Below, one piece after another: positions 1 to 8,466 of a DNA stretch of 64,000 nucleotides. This stretch comes from Promethearchaeota archaeon (lineage in GTDB: Archaea; Asgardarchaeota; Lokiarchaeia; Sigyniarchaeales; SOKP01). Every line of letters begins with the position of its first letter. Position 1 is the stretch's first letter. Location: assembly GCA_016839765.1 (NCBI GenBank), contig JAEOTP010000043.1, positions 119,655 through 183,654 of the forward strand, written 5' to 3'. The position numbers and the translations under genes were made by a program. The notes below the pieces were generated by a model. That model did not search any database. It was not told the DNA's origin and saw only the letters and a list, made by a program, of their open reading frames with translations.

Positions 1-760
1 TCTTTACATCAGCATAATCAATATTTATCAATCCACAGTTATTAATTAGGTTGAGAATTTCGCGAATACACCTGATTAACACTTCATCCATTATTTTAAA
101 ACCAGTTAAGATTGGTATTTTTTTATTGAATCTTAAAAGATTATCATTAGGTATTGGGATTAAACAATCAGTGTTTTCAATAATTTCCTTTAATCCAGTT
201 TTTGCTCTATTCCTTCTCTCTTTACCTTCAGATGTAAAAGGAATTGAACAGAATGTAACCACTGTCGCTTTGTTCTTTTTAGCTTCTCTTGCAATGATAG
301 GAGCTGCTCCAGTTCCGGTGCCTCCACCTAAACCAAAAGCTAAAAAGACCACATCTGCTTTTAATACTTCAGAAATTCTTTCTATATCTTCCTCGGCTGC
401 TGCAGCTCCAATACTAGGGTCATTTCCAGACCCTAAGCCATTACATATTTCTTTACCTATTAGAAGTTTCTTATTCGCATTGGAATAATATAAGTCGTGA
501 GCATCAGTATTAATATTTAAGGTCTCAACGAATTTGCTTCCAATATCTTGCATTCTCGATACAGTATTATTCCCAGCACCACCAATCCCTATTACCAAAC
601 TTTTGATTTTTAATATTTTAAGTAAGTCTGATAAATATTTATCGTCATCTAAATTGGAGGTTTGATTTAGTTTATTTTGACGAGCTATTTCTGTAAATCT
701 TGATCTAACTGATATTCTTGATTTCGCAATTTCAGTTAAATCAAATTCCTTATCACTCAT
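1..760 (-). CDS. ftsZ: Cell division GTPase FtsZ (3' end beyond window)
   Basis: Tubulin-superfamily GTPase that polymerises into the division ring. The frame opens with ATG at 758-760 and stays open to base 1, so about 253 N-terminal residues are visible and the C-terminal part lies outside the window. The nucleotide-binding loop GIGGAGNNT follows a roughly 55-residue polar N-terminal extension. The tubulin signature GGGTGTG sits at about residues 145-151 in the context LAFGLGGGTGTGAAPI. Other family segments are NTDAHDL, LIGKEICNGLGSGNDP and VVTFCSIPF. Many Asgard archaea carry FtsZ beside ESCRT genes; no ESCRT gene is visible here. The family call is certain; FtsZ1 versus FtsZ2 is not resolved. 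Confidence 0.95.
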   Translation of the reverse strand, partial: MSDKEFDLTEIAKSRISVRSRFTEIARQNKLNQTSNLDDDKYLSDLLKILKIKSLVIGIGGAGNNTVSRMQDIGSKFVETLNINTDAHDLYYSNANKKLLIGKEICNGLGSGNDPSIGAAAAEEDIERISEVLKADVVFLAFGLGGGTGTGAAPIIAREAKKNKATVVTFCSIPFTSEGKERRNRAKTGLKEIIENTDCLIPIPNDNLLRFNKKIPILTGFKIMDEVLIRCIREILNLINNCGLINIDYADVK

Positions 761-808
761 TTAACTAGCCAAGTCTAATTTATTAATATATAATATCAGT
801 ATTATATC

Positions 809-834
809 AGAATAATATAAGAAAGTATTATTCT
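809..834. promoter_or_regulatory. Inverted repeat in the ftsZ promoter region
   Basis: A 9-bp perfect inverted repeat (AGAATAATA at 809-817, TATTATTCT at 826-834) with an 8-bp spacer lies about 50-75 bp upstream of the ftsZ ATG. It is just upstream of an AT-rich TATA-like stretch around 783-798. A second, partly overlapping pair (GTATTATT at 825-832, AATAATAC at 846-853) shares an arm. The placement fits an operator or activator site, but AT-rich DNA gives such repeats by chance, so this is tentative. Confidence 0.35.
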
Positions 835-1152
835 TGTATTATAGAAATAATACATCAACTCTTATACACCAGGGAAATTGATTTAAATAGAATTTAAGCA
901 TGGTTACATTTTTAAACCTCTAAAGTAAATAATAATAACTTCAAAGTTTAGGACAAATAAAGATACGGACAAATAAAAGAGGATATAATAAATTTACAAC
1001 TTTAAATTGATATCTTTTAAAGATAATATAATTCTTAGAAGATTTGTTAAAATATTTCAATTTGTTCATGAGAATAATAGGACAAGTTATATAAGAATTA
1101 AATTTATAAGATTAAATTTTCATGTGTAAGATAATAAGGGGTTTTAATTAAA
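835..1152. other. AT-rich intergenic DNA, no gene seen
   Basis: Together with the preceding 75 bases this makes a 392-bp gap between the divergent ftsZ and zinc ribbon genes. I see no open frame of useful length and no tRNA-like structure. A short near-direct repeat (GGACAAATAAAAGA-like) occurs at about 951-980. The stretch most likely holds the two promoters and 5' leaders. Confidence 0.4.
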
Positions 1153-1395
1153 ATGGAAATTGATTACAATAAAGACAGCAGTAGACCATCCGTAGATAGC
1201 TCAGAAACTAAAGGATCACTTATAAAAGTTAGAGCTATTATAAGTTGTCCGACTTGTGGGTATATTAAGAAATTCAGAAATCAATTTCCTAGAGAACAAT
1301 TAGAGTTAATGACTGTTGCTGTAAAAGTTTTTGATTGGATGGTTTGCTCTAAATGTGGAGAAATACTTAACTTAAATTTAGAGTTTAATATATAG
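1153..1395 (+). CDS. Small zinc ribbon protein, unknown function
   Basis: An 80-residue protein with two CxxC knuckles, CPTCG near residue 33 and CSKCG near residue 65, spaced as in a zinc ribbon. The N-terminal 24 residues are polar and probably flexible. There is no membrane segment. Such single-ribbon proteins are common in archaea, often as nucleic-acid-binding or transcription-associated factors, but nothing here identifies a role. It stands alone between divergent ftsZ and the convergent endoQ gene. The start is the first ATG after an AAGGGG stretch about 16 bp upstream. Confidence 0.6.
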   Translation: MEIDYNKDSSRPSVDSSETKGSLIKVRAIISCPTCGYIKKFRNQFPREQLELMTVAVKVFDWMVCSKCGEILNLNLEFNI

Positions 1396-1432
1396 TATTA
1401 ACTCATTTTAGTTTTTCTCAAATATTAGATTC

Positions 1433-2743
1433 TTAAAGATCAAATTTAATTTCTCCGTAGGATCCTCCTCCGCCGGGTGTATATTGGATTTCATTATTCC
1501 TAAAAGCATTTATAACAGAAGCAATATTTTTATCAAATTTTTCGATGCCTGTTATCGGTATATCAATTAAAATCGAAAATTCAGTGCCAAATTTTTCAAT
1601 TAAACTATTATATTCATTTAATACAGTTTTACTATTAGCACTTTTAATCCCTCTTACAGATCGAATTATGTCGATTAGAGGAATAGCGTTAATATACGGA
1701 GGGCGATGTTCTGGATGTTTTGGTTTCTCATAGGAAGAAATCGTTTCAATTCTCTCACTCACACCTAATCTAATTTTAAAATTTTTACCAACTGCTTCCT
1801 TACAGCCGGGACAAATCATTTTTTCTTTTGCTACTTGTTTAATGTAATCTATTCTCGATTTTAAAGGATCATTTGAGAAGAATAGAATAAAATTATCAGT
1901 TATGGTATATTGAGAAAAAATCTCTGAAATACCGCTTTTACTTTTTTTAAATAAAATCCTTCTCCTACATTTATTACAAAACATATTATAATATTTTCCA
2001 AGTTTAGGATGTAATCCTACATTGAGTGTTACTTTCCTCCCTTCTTTTCTTCTCAAGGCAAGTTCAATCTCATCGAAGGAGGGATTATCGATATCTAATT
2101 GATTGAATTCTCGGCCTAAAGAACGTGGATCTTGAGAATGAGCATCACTATTACTTAGAAATGTGACATTTTTTAAAGATTCTAAACGATCAGCCAATTC
2201 TGTATTAGCAGATAATCCTAATTCCAGAAAAGTTACTTTTTTTACAGTATCTTGGTAGCAACTTTCTAATGTATTATATTTATTTTGGCGAAATATTGCT
2301 TTAAATGGAGTAAATGCATGGGCAGGTCCAATCAAACCACCAGAGTCGGTTATTAAATCTACTAACTCTGCACCAAATAGATTCACCCTTGGACGCCCTC
2401 CCCATTCATCAAGAATATTTTTAGAGTAAGGCTTCAGTTTATTTTGTATTTGTTTAACAGAATCAAAATTAGGAAAAAGCACCACATGATGGACACTATC
2501 TTTATCTTCAATTTCAGTTTGTAAAATAAACGAGATATCCTTATAATAATATGCTCTATCACTGTTACGCCTTAAGTTTTCTTCTAAATATTTAAGCCAG
2601 TCTGGTTGTAGAGCATCACCAGTACCCAAAATATGAAGCCCTTTCTTTTTACAGGTTTCTCTCATTGTATCTAAATTTAATGATTTAGATACTGCAATAG
2701 AATGTGGTGAATGAATATGAAGATCACAATTAAACAAATCCAT
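1433..2743 (-). CDS. endoQ: Endonuclease Q (EndoQ), PHP-domain DNA repair nuclease
   Basis: EndoQ cuts DNA 5' of deaminated bases such as uracil, hypoxanthine and xanthine. The PHP metal-binding motifs are in place: DLHIHS (Asp7, His9, His11), GTGD (40-43), GPAHAF (His142) and SNSDAH (Asp200, His202). A four-cysteine zinc module follows (Cys256/259 and Cys311/314). The family C-terminal segment comes next: RPPYINAIPLIDII, then YNSLIEKFGTEFSIL, then the glycine-rich end YTPGGGGSYGEI. Length (436 aa) and domain order match the Thermococcus/Pyrococcus enzyme family (TIGR00375-type). It appears monocistronic, with the TPR gene upstream on the same strand. EndoQ versus a non-catalytic TIGR00375 relative cannot be settled without an assay, but all metal ligands I looked for are present. 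Confidence 0.88.
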   Translation of the reverse strand: MDLFNCDLHIHSPHSIAVSKSLNLDTMRETCKKKGLHILGTGDALQPDWLKYLEENLRRNSDRAYYYKDISFILQTEIEDKDSVHHVVLFPNFDSVKQIQNKLKPYSKNILDEWGGRPRVNLFGAELVDLITDSGGLIGPAHAFTPFKAIFRQNKYNTLESCYQDTVKKVTFLELGLSANTELADRLESLKNVTFLSNSDAHSQDPRSLGREFNQLDIDNPSFDEIELALRRKEGRKVTLNVGLHPKLGKYYNMFCNKCRRRILFKKSKSGISEIFSQYTITDNFILFFSNDPLKSRIDYIKQVAKEKMICPGCKEAVGKNFKIRLGVSERIETISSYEKPKHPEHRPPYINAIPLIDIIRSVRGIKSANSKTVLNEYNSLIEKFGTEFSILIDIPITGIEKFDKNIASVINAFRNNEIQYTPGGGGSYGEIKFDL

Positions 2744-2796
2744 TGTAATTCAATTATTTTAATAAAATAAAAAAGTTAAGAAGACTAATGATTTGT

Positions 2797-3852
2797 TCAT
2801 TTAAAACTCATTTCTCTGCATTTATTAGCTTTTTCATACAGATGTAATTTTTCATAACAAAAAGCTAAAGTTTCACAGAAATCTAAATTTTTAGGTTTCA
2901 ATTTAAGAAGTTTTTCAAAATGTTGAATTGCTTTTCTATAATCTCTTTTAATATCGCAATAAATTTCTCCTAACTTCATTCTTGTAGAAGTATTATTAGG
3001 ATTTTTTAGTAAAGCTTTCTTATAATAATAAACTGCTTTATCGTAATCCTGTAATGCATAATAACTAAATCCCAAATTATCATATAATATTGGATCATCT
3101 GGTAAAATTTCTAAAGCTTCTTGAAAGCATGTTATGGCTTCTTTATATTTTTCTTTTACGTTATAAGATAGCCCTAAATCATTTAAAGCCTCAACACAAA
3201 ACGGATCAATCTCTATTGCTCTTTTGTAATAATTTATCGCTAAATCATAATTTTCTAATTCAAAAAGAATATCTGCTAATTCACACCATAAATCAGCATT
3301 ATCAGAATCTAATTCTAATGCTTTTTTATAATAAAGAAGAGCCTTATCATAATCTTGTTGATCGTAAGAAAGTATAGCAAGATTATTGTAAAGTAAAGAA
3401 TCATCTGGATTAATTTTTAAGGCTCTTTCATAGCAATCAGTCGCCATATGATACTGCTTCTCTCCTCTATATAATAAAGCCATATTATTTAAAACATCGG
3501 TATTACTAGGGTCATATTCTAAAGCTTTCGTGTAATATTCTAATGCGTTAGGATAATCTTCTTTATCTTCATAAGCAAAACCAATATTGTAGTATACAGT
3601 AGCATCTTCAGGTTCCAACTCAAGAGCCTTCTCATAATACTCAATCGCTTTATCTGATTCTCCTTTCATTGAAAGAGCTAATCCAATATTATTCCAAACT
3701 TCAGAAAAATAAGGATATATCTCAACAGCTCTTTGATAACACCTAATTGCATTATCAAAATCATTTTCATTATAATAGGCATCCCCTAAATTAATCCACG
3801 CATCAGGATCGTCTGAATCTAGCTCAGTTGCCTTAATATAACGTTCAATCAT
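2797..3852 (-). CDS. Tetratricopeptide repeat (TPR) protein
   Basis: The whole 351-residue protein is built of about ten 34-residue TPR units with the usual W-L-G-Y-A-F-A-P pattern, for example DAWINLGDAYYNENDFDNAI and later YNNLAILSYDQQDYDKALLY. No signal peptide, membrane segment or extra domain is seen, so it should be a soluble helical scaffold for protein contacts. The coding DNA shows the matching 102-bp periodicity. Such proteins are numerous in Asgard genomes; the partner cannot be deduced. It shares strand with endoQ (53-bp gap) and may be cotranscribed with it. Confidence 0.85.
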   Translation of the reverse strand: MIERYIKATELDSDDPDAWINLGDAYYNENDFDNAIRCYQRAVEIYPYFSEVWNNIGLALSMKGESDKAIEYYEKALELEPEDATVYYNIGFAYEDKEDYPNALEYYTKALEYDPSNTDVLNNMALLYRGEKQYHMATDCYERALKINPDDSLLYNNLAILSYDQQDYDKALLYYKKALELDSDNADLWCELADILFELENYDLAINYYKRAIEIDPFCVEALNDLGLSYNVKEKYKEAITCFQEALEILPDDPILYDNLGFSYYALQDYDKAVYYYKKALLKNPNNTSTRMKLGEIYCDIKRDYRKAIQHFEKLLKLKPKNLDFCETLAFCYEKLHLYEKANKCREMSFK

Positions 3853-3921
3853 AGTTTTTGTTTCTTAATTCTATAATTTATAATGAGGGATGCCTATTAT
3901 TTTTTTAGATTTTACTTAATT

Positions 3922-4962
3922 TTATTCTAAAATCATCATTTTATCTTGTTTTTGATCTGTTAATAATATTCTAAAATATTCCTTATTATTCCTAAAAATG
4001 ACTTTTTCCAACTTTCCCTCAACAAGAACAGTTTCTCCTTTAATTGCATGTTCACAGAATCTTCCTCTGAAGGAATTTATCGTAATAATATCATCCAATT
4101 TAATATTTTTTGAAATGCATATATTATTGTAGGCTTTTATGCATTCTATTTTATAGGAACAAGGTGTAAAGATAGCATTGGAGTCATCAGTGATTTTTGC
4201 TTTTAATTTTATTCTTCCCATATTTTTATATGAATAATCATAGTAAGTTCCTTTCCAATCTTTAGGACTTTTTATATATCTTATAAAAAATTCAAATCTC
4301 TTATACATGCCCTGATGGAGTTTCCTTCTCTCACTTTTTAAAAAATTTTCAAATGGTATTCCTGAACCTCCTACTCTCCATCCATAATGAGTGCGGTATT
4401 CTTCTTTGGAATATTTTCTACAATATTTATCTTTTTCCAGGATAATAGCAAGCTTATTTTGGAAATCTCGGCTTATGTCTGTTCCATAAACAATCAAATC
4501 AATATCAGATTGATTTTTGCTTAATCCAACCATTTGTGAACCTGTTATACCGATTGAACCATATGGGAGTAATGAATTCTCGATAAGTAATTCACAAAGC
4601 TCTTTAGAACATTTTTCAAGATGGTTAGGATTAAATTTCTGAGATAATTCTTTATAGTATTCTCGTGGGGTATAAATTTCTTTAATATCCTCATTTTTAA
4701 CACATTGTAGCTCTAAATCGAATTGTTTAGAGAAGAATAAATAATTTGGATGATTATTTCTTAGGAAGGAGAATCTTTCTTGTAAATCGTAGATCTTTTT
4801 AAATTTCTTTCCATTTTTGATTCGATCTCCATCTAGATGAGGATAAAAACGTATAAAACAAATTTTTCGATCAGAAGGGTGATGGACCCCTTTCACATCG
4901 AAAAAAAAGTTATCATTTTTAGTTTCTATATAATCTCCTTCAATTCCTTTAGGAATTTTCAT
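3922..4962 (-). CDS. Nucleotidyltransferase-superfamily protein (pol beta fold)
   Basis: A 346-residue protein with a nucleotidyltransferase core at about residues 130-165. The GS motif (Gly141-Ser142) is followed by DID (Asp153, Asp155) in SDIDLIVYG, the two metal-binding aspartates of the fold. The N-terminal 110 residues (GDYIETKNDNFFFDVKGVHH, then HLDGDRI) and the C-terminal domain form a pattern I recall from an uncharacterised archaeal family annotated as predicted nucleotidyltransferase. The C-terminal part (about 258-346) looks like a small beta-barrel (FRGRFCEHAIKGETVLVEGK). Substrate is unknown. It lies 20 bp downstream of the coiled-coil gene on the same strand, so the two may be cotranscribed. 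Confidence 0.65.
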   Translation of the reverse strand: MKIPKGIEGDYIETKNDNFFFDVKGVHHPSDRKICFIRFYPHLDGDRIKNGKKFKKIYDLQERFSFLRNNHPNYLFFSKQFDLELQCVKNEDIKEIYTPREYYKELSQKFNPNHLEKCSKELCELLIENSLLPYGSIGITGSQMVGLSKNQSDIDLIVYGTDISRDFQNKLAIILEKDKYCRKYSKEEYRTHYGWRVGGSGIPFENFLKSERRKLHQGMYKRFEFFIRYIKSPKDWKGTYYDYSYKNMGRIKLKAKITDDSNAIFTPCSYKIECIKAYNNICISKNIKLDDIITINSFRGRFCEHAIKGETVLVEGKLEKVIFRNNKEYFRILLTDQKQDKMMILE

Positions 4963-4982
4963 AAATCTCCCATTAGTAATAA

Positions 4983-6086
4983 TTAATATTTTGAAGGAGT
5001 TTTAGATTTGATTTTATATTTTGGTATCTCTTGAACTTTTTTCAATTCTTTCTCAAAATCTCTTTTTTCTCTAAGGAACCTCTCTTTATCTCTTTCTAAT
5101 TTTTCTCTTTCTCTTCTAATAGCATTTTTTTCAGTGTCTATCATCGACTTTTCTTTTACTAAATGCTTATAATCATTATTTAATCTTTTTTGTTTATCTT
5201 CCAAATCACGAATCTTGCGTTCTAATGAATAATAAGTATCTTCCGCTTTAGGAACTTTCCTATTTAGCTCTTTTAATCTTGTTTCTTGTTGTTGTTTCTT
5301 TTTTTCCAAATTTCTTACATCATTTTCAATTTTATCTCTAAAGTTTTCCAAATCTTCTTTTTTTTTATCAATTTCACGAGCTTTAAGATTTAGATCTTTT
5401 TTTTTAATACGATTTTTTTCTTTTTCATCTTTTAATTTTCTTTTTTCATCATCAATCCGGTTTTTTTCATCAAAAATGTTTTTTCTTAGATCATTGATTT
5501 CTTTATTTAAATTATCCCTTTCTTTTGAAAGATGTTTGATTTCATTTCTCAACTCCATTAATTCATTTTCTAATTTTTCAATTGTTCTCTCTAATGCATT
5601 TTCTCTTCTTTCCATTCCAGGTATTTTGGTTTTAATCTCTTTAACACGAACTTCTGCTCTTGCTTTTTCTCTTTCTAAATATTTTTTCTCACTTTCTAAA
5701 GCGTCTTTTAGTCTATCTAACTTTTCTTGATATTTATCTAGGTCGGCATTTTTTTGATCTAACTCTCTTTCTTTTAAACTTAGATTATTTCTATGTTGCT
5801 TTATTCCATTTTTCATTCTTTCTAATTCACTTTTTAACTTTTCACGTTGGTTTAGAAGATTTTTGACTTCAAGTTCTTTCTCTTTTCTCTTTTTTTCAAG
5901 TTCTTTTATATTATCTTGATACCCTTCAAGTTTTTTAATAACCTTTTCCCAATCGCTTTTTTCTCTGTTTAACTTTATCCTTTCTTCCTTTATCTTTTTA
6001 AGTAGTCTTGTATCTTGAATAATTTCGATTTCTTCTTCTGGCGTTTTCTCTCGAATTTGATACTTAGGAATTGGTTTATCATTCAT
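4983..6086 (-). CDS. Long coiled-coil protein with repeated PKY..KTP end motifs
   Basis: Nearly all 367 residues are charged heptad-type coiled coil (about residues 18-350, rich in K, E, L, R). The two ends carry almost the same short motif: IPKYQIREKTPEEE near residue 6 and IPKYKIKSKTPSKY at the C-terminus. The SKTPS part also occurs in the linker of the ubiquitin-like protein at 8572-8898, and KTPA repeats occur in the Ubl at 6291-6719, which starts only 204 bp away in the divergent direction. No membrane segment or enzyme domain is seen. A filament or tether role is plausible. A link to the ubiquitin system is inference from position and shared motif only. Confidence 0.75.
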   Translation of the reverse strand: MNDKPIPKYQIREKTPEEEIEIIQDTRLLKKIKEERIKLNREKSDWEKVIKKLEGYQDNIKELEKKRKEKELEVKNLLNQREKLKSELERMKNGIKQHRNNLSLKERELDQKNADLDKYQEKLDRLKDALESEKKYLEREKARAEVRVKEIKTKIPGMERRENALERTIEKLENELMELRNEIKHLSKERDNLNKEINDLRKNIFDEKNRIDDEKRKLKDEKEKNRIKKKDLNLKAREIDKKKEDLENFRDKIENDVRNLEKKKQQQETRLKELNRKVPKAEDTYYSLERKIRDLEDKQKRLNNDYKHLVKEKSMIDTEKNAIRREREKLERDKERFLREKRDFEKELKKVQEIPKYKIKSKTPSKY

Positions 6087-6290
6087 GATATTTCTTTAAT
6101 TCATTTAATTTCTTAATTAAATTATATTAATATTAACTCTAAAGTGTTTGCAATTTGAAATTAGGCTCTTTTTGTATTTCTTGTAGATTCTATTTATATA
6201 TTATAACTTCCATTATTTTTATTAAGAAATTACAAAAAATAATTAAAAAACTCAATAAAATTAATAATTCGAATAATTAGGTGTTTTTTT

Positions 6291-6719
6291 ATGGAGTTTG
6301 ATGAAGAATTTGATGAAGAGTTTGATGATGAATTTGATGAAGAACTTGATGAAGAACTTGATGAAGAATTAGAAGAACCTTCTGCAAAAACTCCAGCGGA
6401 AGAGGTTAAAGCTAAAACTCCAGCGGAAGAGGTTAAAGCTAAAACTCCAGCAGTTAAAGCTTTTTCGGCAGGAAAAAAGATTTCAGTTTATTTTATGTCG
6501 ACAATAGGTCCTGGTGAAAAAAAGCAAAAATTACTCATAAACACAGGAAACAGCGTTGGGGATATAAAAGAGACTGTTGCGAATTTATTTGGTTTAGATC
6601 CTGCTGATTTTCATTTATCTTCAGGTGGAATTACCATGGATGAGAGTTCAAATGTAAGTGAATATAACGTGAATGATGGAGAAGATATACTATTAATTCC
6701 AGCAAGTACTGCTGGTTAA
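6291..6719 (+). CDS. Ubiquitin-like protein with acidic and KTP-repeat N-terminal extension
   Basis: Beta-grasp ubiquitin-like modifier candidate. Residues 1-30 are acidic tetrapeptide repeats (FDEE/LDEE). Residues 32-56 are a linker of AKTPAEEVK repeats. The Ubl fold spans about 60-142. The core shares STIGPGEKK, DFHLSSGG and DILLIPASTAG with the protein at 8572-8898, roughly two thirds identity by eye. The protein ends in Ala-Gly (STAG) right after the last beta strand, with no residues to trim, unlike the Gly-Gly terminus of ubiquitin. It is the first gene of a cluster with E1, E2, JAMM and RING-like genes. Conjugation to targets is inferred from that context. It could instead act as a non-conjugated or sulfur-carrier-like protein, but an E2 gene beside it argues for conjugation. 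Confidence 0.85.
   Translation: MEFDEEFDEEFDDEFDEELDEELDEELEEPSAKTPAEEVKAKTPAEEVKAKTPAVKAFSAGKKISVYFMSTIGPGEKKQKLLINTGNSVGDIKETVANLFGLDPADFHLSSGGITMDESSNVSEYNVNDGEDILLIPASTAG
6297..6368 (+). repeat. Six 12-bp tandem repeats inside the first Ubl gene
   Basis: Six in-frame copies of a 12-bp unit, consensus YTTGATGARGAR-like (TTTGATGAAGAA or CTTGATGAAGAA), encode FDEE/LDEE. A seventh degenerate unit follows (LEEP). The unit length keeps the frame, so copy number can vary without breaking the gene. Confidence 0.85.
6384..6437 (+). repeat. Two 27-bp tandem repeats in the Ubl linker
   Basis: Two 27-bp units (6384-6410 and 6411-6437) differ by one silent base (GCA/GCT) and encode AKTPAEEVK twice. 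A shortened third copy (AKTPAVKA) follows. Near-identity at the DNA level points to recent duplication. Confidence 0.85.
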
Positions 6720-6736
6720 AAAAAATCATTATCCTA

Positions 6737-7546
6737 TTAGTTTTTCTTTTTTAAATTTTTTTCTTTTCTTGATGGAATCAGAGCAATTTCGTCATCATCA
6801 TCAATAGCATAATCTTTTATTTGTGAGTTTTCATGCAATAATATTCCTCCAGAGGATAAAAGAAAATCTTCTAAATTATAGTCAAATAATGTTCCAATTC
6901 TTTCTTTAACACTAAATATTAATTCTGTTGTATCAATTATAATGATTTTTGTTTTTTCACCTGGCTCAACTAATGATCTTATATAAACTCGTATCTGGTC
7001 TTCCTTTTCAATAAAATTTGTAGGAGGTGTATAAATTATCCCCTCGTCAGTCTTATCCCTGTTTTTCAACATATTTTCGATTAATATTTTTCTCTCGTGT
7101 TTATCAAAATACAACATTTCTCTGATAAACATTATTTTATCCATTTTTGATAATTCTAAAAGATTTATTTTTTCTAATTCTTCCCCACTAAACACAGAAA
7201 AAATATATTTATTAATTATTTCCATATTATCATATGATTCATTTGATTCAACATAATCTTCTATTGAAGGCATGACATCAATATAATCCTCAATAAGATC
7301 AATAGGTTTTTTTTTAATCGATTTTTGTTTTTTGACATATTTTTTCTCGCTTTTCCTCTCATCCTCACTACTCGCAGATTGAATAATTGTATAGATAGTA
7401 CTGGTGGATAGTACTGAGACACTACCGATAACTAGAAAGAGAAATAAAGGAATACTTTCTATATGGAATAAGAAAAAAGCCATATAGATAATTACAAAAA
7501 TAATATAAAGGGTTATAATACTTAAAACTCTATTTTTTTTCTTCAT
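6737..7546 (-). CDS. Membrane-anchored protein with C-terminal ubiquitin-like domain
   Basis: 269 residues. Two N-terminal membrane helices (about 8-28 and 32-55) are followed by a charged cytoplasmic linker with an acidic/helical segment (about 60-180). The C-terminal beta-grasp domain (about 185-260) is homologous to the two neighbouring Ubls: VEPGEKTKIIII matches their GPGEKK strand, and FLLSSGGILLHENSQIKDY matches their HLSSGG..MDENSQLKDY. The domain ends IPSRKEKNLKKKN, a basic tail with no terminal glycine, so it cannot be conjugated like ubiquitin. It is a fixed, membrane-bound Ubl, perhaps a docking site or decoy. It is convergent with the first Ubl gene, and its promoter carries the 25-bp element also found before the second Ubl. 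I recognise no named family for the full architecture. Confidence 0.8.
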   Translation of the reverse strand: MKKKNRVLSIITLYIIFVIIYMAFFLFHIESIPLFLFLVIGSVSVLSTSTIYTIIQSASSEDERKSEKKYVKKQKSIKKKPIDLIEDYIDVMPSIEDYVESNESYDNMEIINKYIFSVFSGEELEKINLLELSKMDKIMFIREMLYFDKHERKILIENMLKNRDKTDEGIIYTPPTNFIEKEDQIRVYIRSLVEPGEKTKIIIIDTTELIFSVKERIGTLFDYNLEDFLLSSGGILLHENSQIKDYAIDDDDEIALIPSRKEKNLKKKN

Positions 7547-7601
7547 GATTTTTTATTAAATTATTATCTAAATTTCTAATATATAATTTAAAATTTAAAT
7601 T

Positions 7602-7626
7602 CCATTGGAATGAATTTGAAGTTTTT
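7602..7626 (-). promoter_or_regulatory. 25-bp promoter element, copy upstream of the membrane Ubl gene
   Basis: Read on the minus strand this is AAAAA followed by CTTCAAATTCATTCCAATGG. It is identical over 25 bp to 8467-8491 on the plus strand. The near end lies about 56 bp before the ATG of the membrane Ubl gene, directly upstream of a TATA-like TTTAAATTTTAAATTATATA region. The same relative orientation before both genes suggests a shared operator or activator site. The winged-helix gene between the copies is the obvious candidate binder. Confidence 0.6.
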
Positions 7627-7630
7627 ATTT

Positions 7631-8302
7631 TCATACACCTTGCATTTTTTTTCTAACTTTAGAATATTTATCTGTATCTAATTGGAATGTAATTCTTTTT
7701 TTTTCTTTTTCAATTTTTATTAATTTCAGTTTTTTTAAAACATATAAATATTTTTTAATTATATTATGATTCTTTTTTAAGTTAGTTGCTATTTCTGTAA
7801 TTTTTAATGCTTTATCTTCCTTTTTCATAAAATTAATTATTTCTTGAACAATAGCCAAATTTAAATAATAATAGAGCTCGTCAAGTTCTGGATTTGAATC
7901 GTATTTATAAATAATTCTTCGATTGTTAATTTTTTTTGATCTAACAAATCGAAATTTTTCCAAACAAGATAGATGCCATAAAGCTTGATTACTTCCGATA
8001 TTTAGAGCATTCATTATTTCATTAATATTTGACGGATTTTTCTTTATGTAATTAAAGATTTCATTCCTTACTGGATGTTCAATAATATTATTTTTCATCA
8101 ATTTTGTTCCAGGAATGATCATTCTCTTTTTAATAAGATTTTTAATGGTAATTTCAATCCTAGCTTTATTGATAAAGGGATTTGATTTTACCCTATTACT
8201 AATAAATACAACAATGTTTTGTATTGAAAAGAATGGTTTTTTTTCTAAATATTCTTTTACTAATTCAAGAATAATAGATTCGACATTATTCATAGAGTTC
8301 AT
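7631..8302 (-). CDS. Winged-helix transcriptional regulator
   Basis: 223 residues, soluble. At least two winged-helix units are visible. The first (about 75-140, HPVRNEIFNYIKKNPSNI, then NQALWHLSCLEKFRFVRS, then wing RRIIYKYD) is of ArsR/MarR-like type. The second (about 145-215, EIINFMKKEDKALKITEIAT, then IIKKYLYVLKKLKLI, then KKRITFQLD) follows it. The N-terminal 70 residues may form a third helical unit. No metal-binding cysteines are seen, so it is not a classic metal sensor. It sits between two Ubl-domain genes whose promoters share a 25-bp element and shares its upstream region with the second Ubl gene. Control of the Ubl genes is inference. Start is ATG at 8300-8302; Met4 is an alternative. 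Confidence 0.75.
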   Translation of the reverse strand: MNSMNNVESIILELVKEYLEKKPFFSIQNIVVFISNRVKSNPFINKARIEITIKNLIKKRMIIPGTKLMKNNIIEHPVRNEIFNYIKKNPSNINEIMNALNIGSNQALWHLSCLEKFRFVRSKKINNRRIIYKYDSNPELDELYYYLNLAIVQEIINFMKKEDKALKITEIATNLKKNHNIIKKYLYVLKKLKLIKIEKEKKRITFQLDTDKYSKVRKKMQGV

Positions 8303-8466
8303 AACCCTATACTTTTATAATGTTAAAATATTTGGATTTTGTAAATATATATTCTTTCTGCAACATTATTTTACACCTTATATAATTATTAGGCATTCAT
8401 TCAATTTATAATATCATTTCTTAGGCATCCAAATAAGTTTCTTTTTATTTTAAGTTAAAAAACTAA

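Noticed and set aside
51..488. Plus-strand open frame opposite ftsZ
   Set aside because: It lies in antisense to a clear FtsZ frame; the proline-rich stretch is the reverse of the GGGTGTG tubulin signature.
6297..6437. CRISPR-like repeat array
   Set aside because: The repeats are contiguous, in frame and have no spacers; they are protein-coding tandem repeats.
8115..8411. Plus-strand hydrophobic frame over the winged-helix gene
   Set aside because: It is mostly antisense to the regulator's coding sequence and has no domain; AT-rich antisense frames look hydrophobic by chance.
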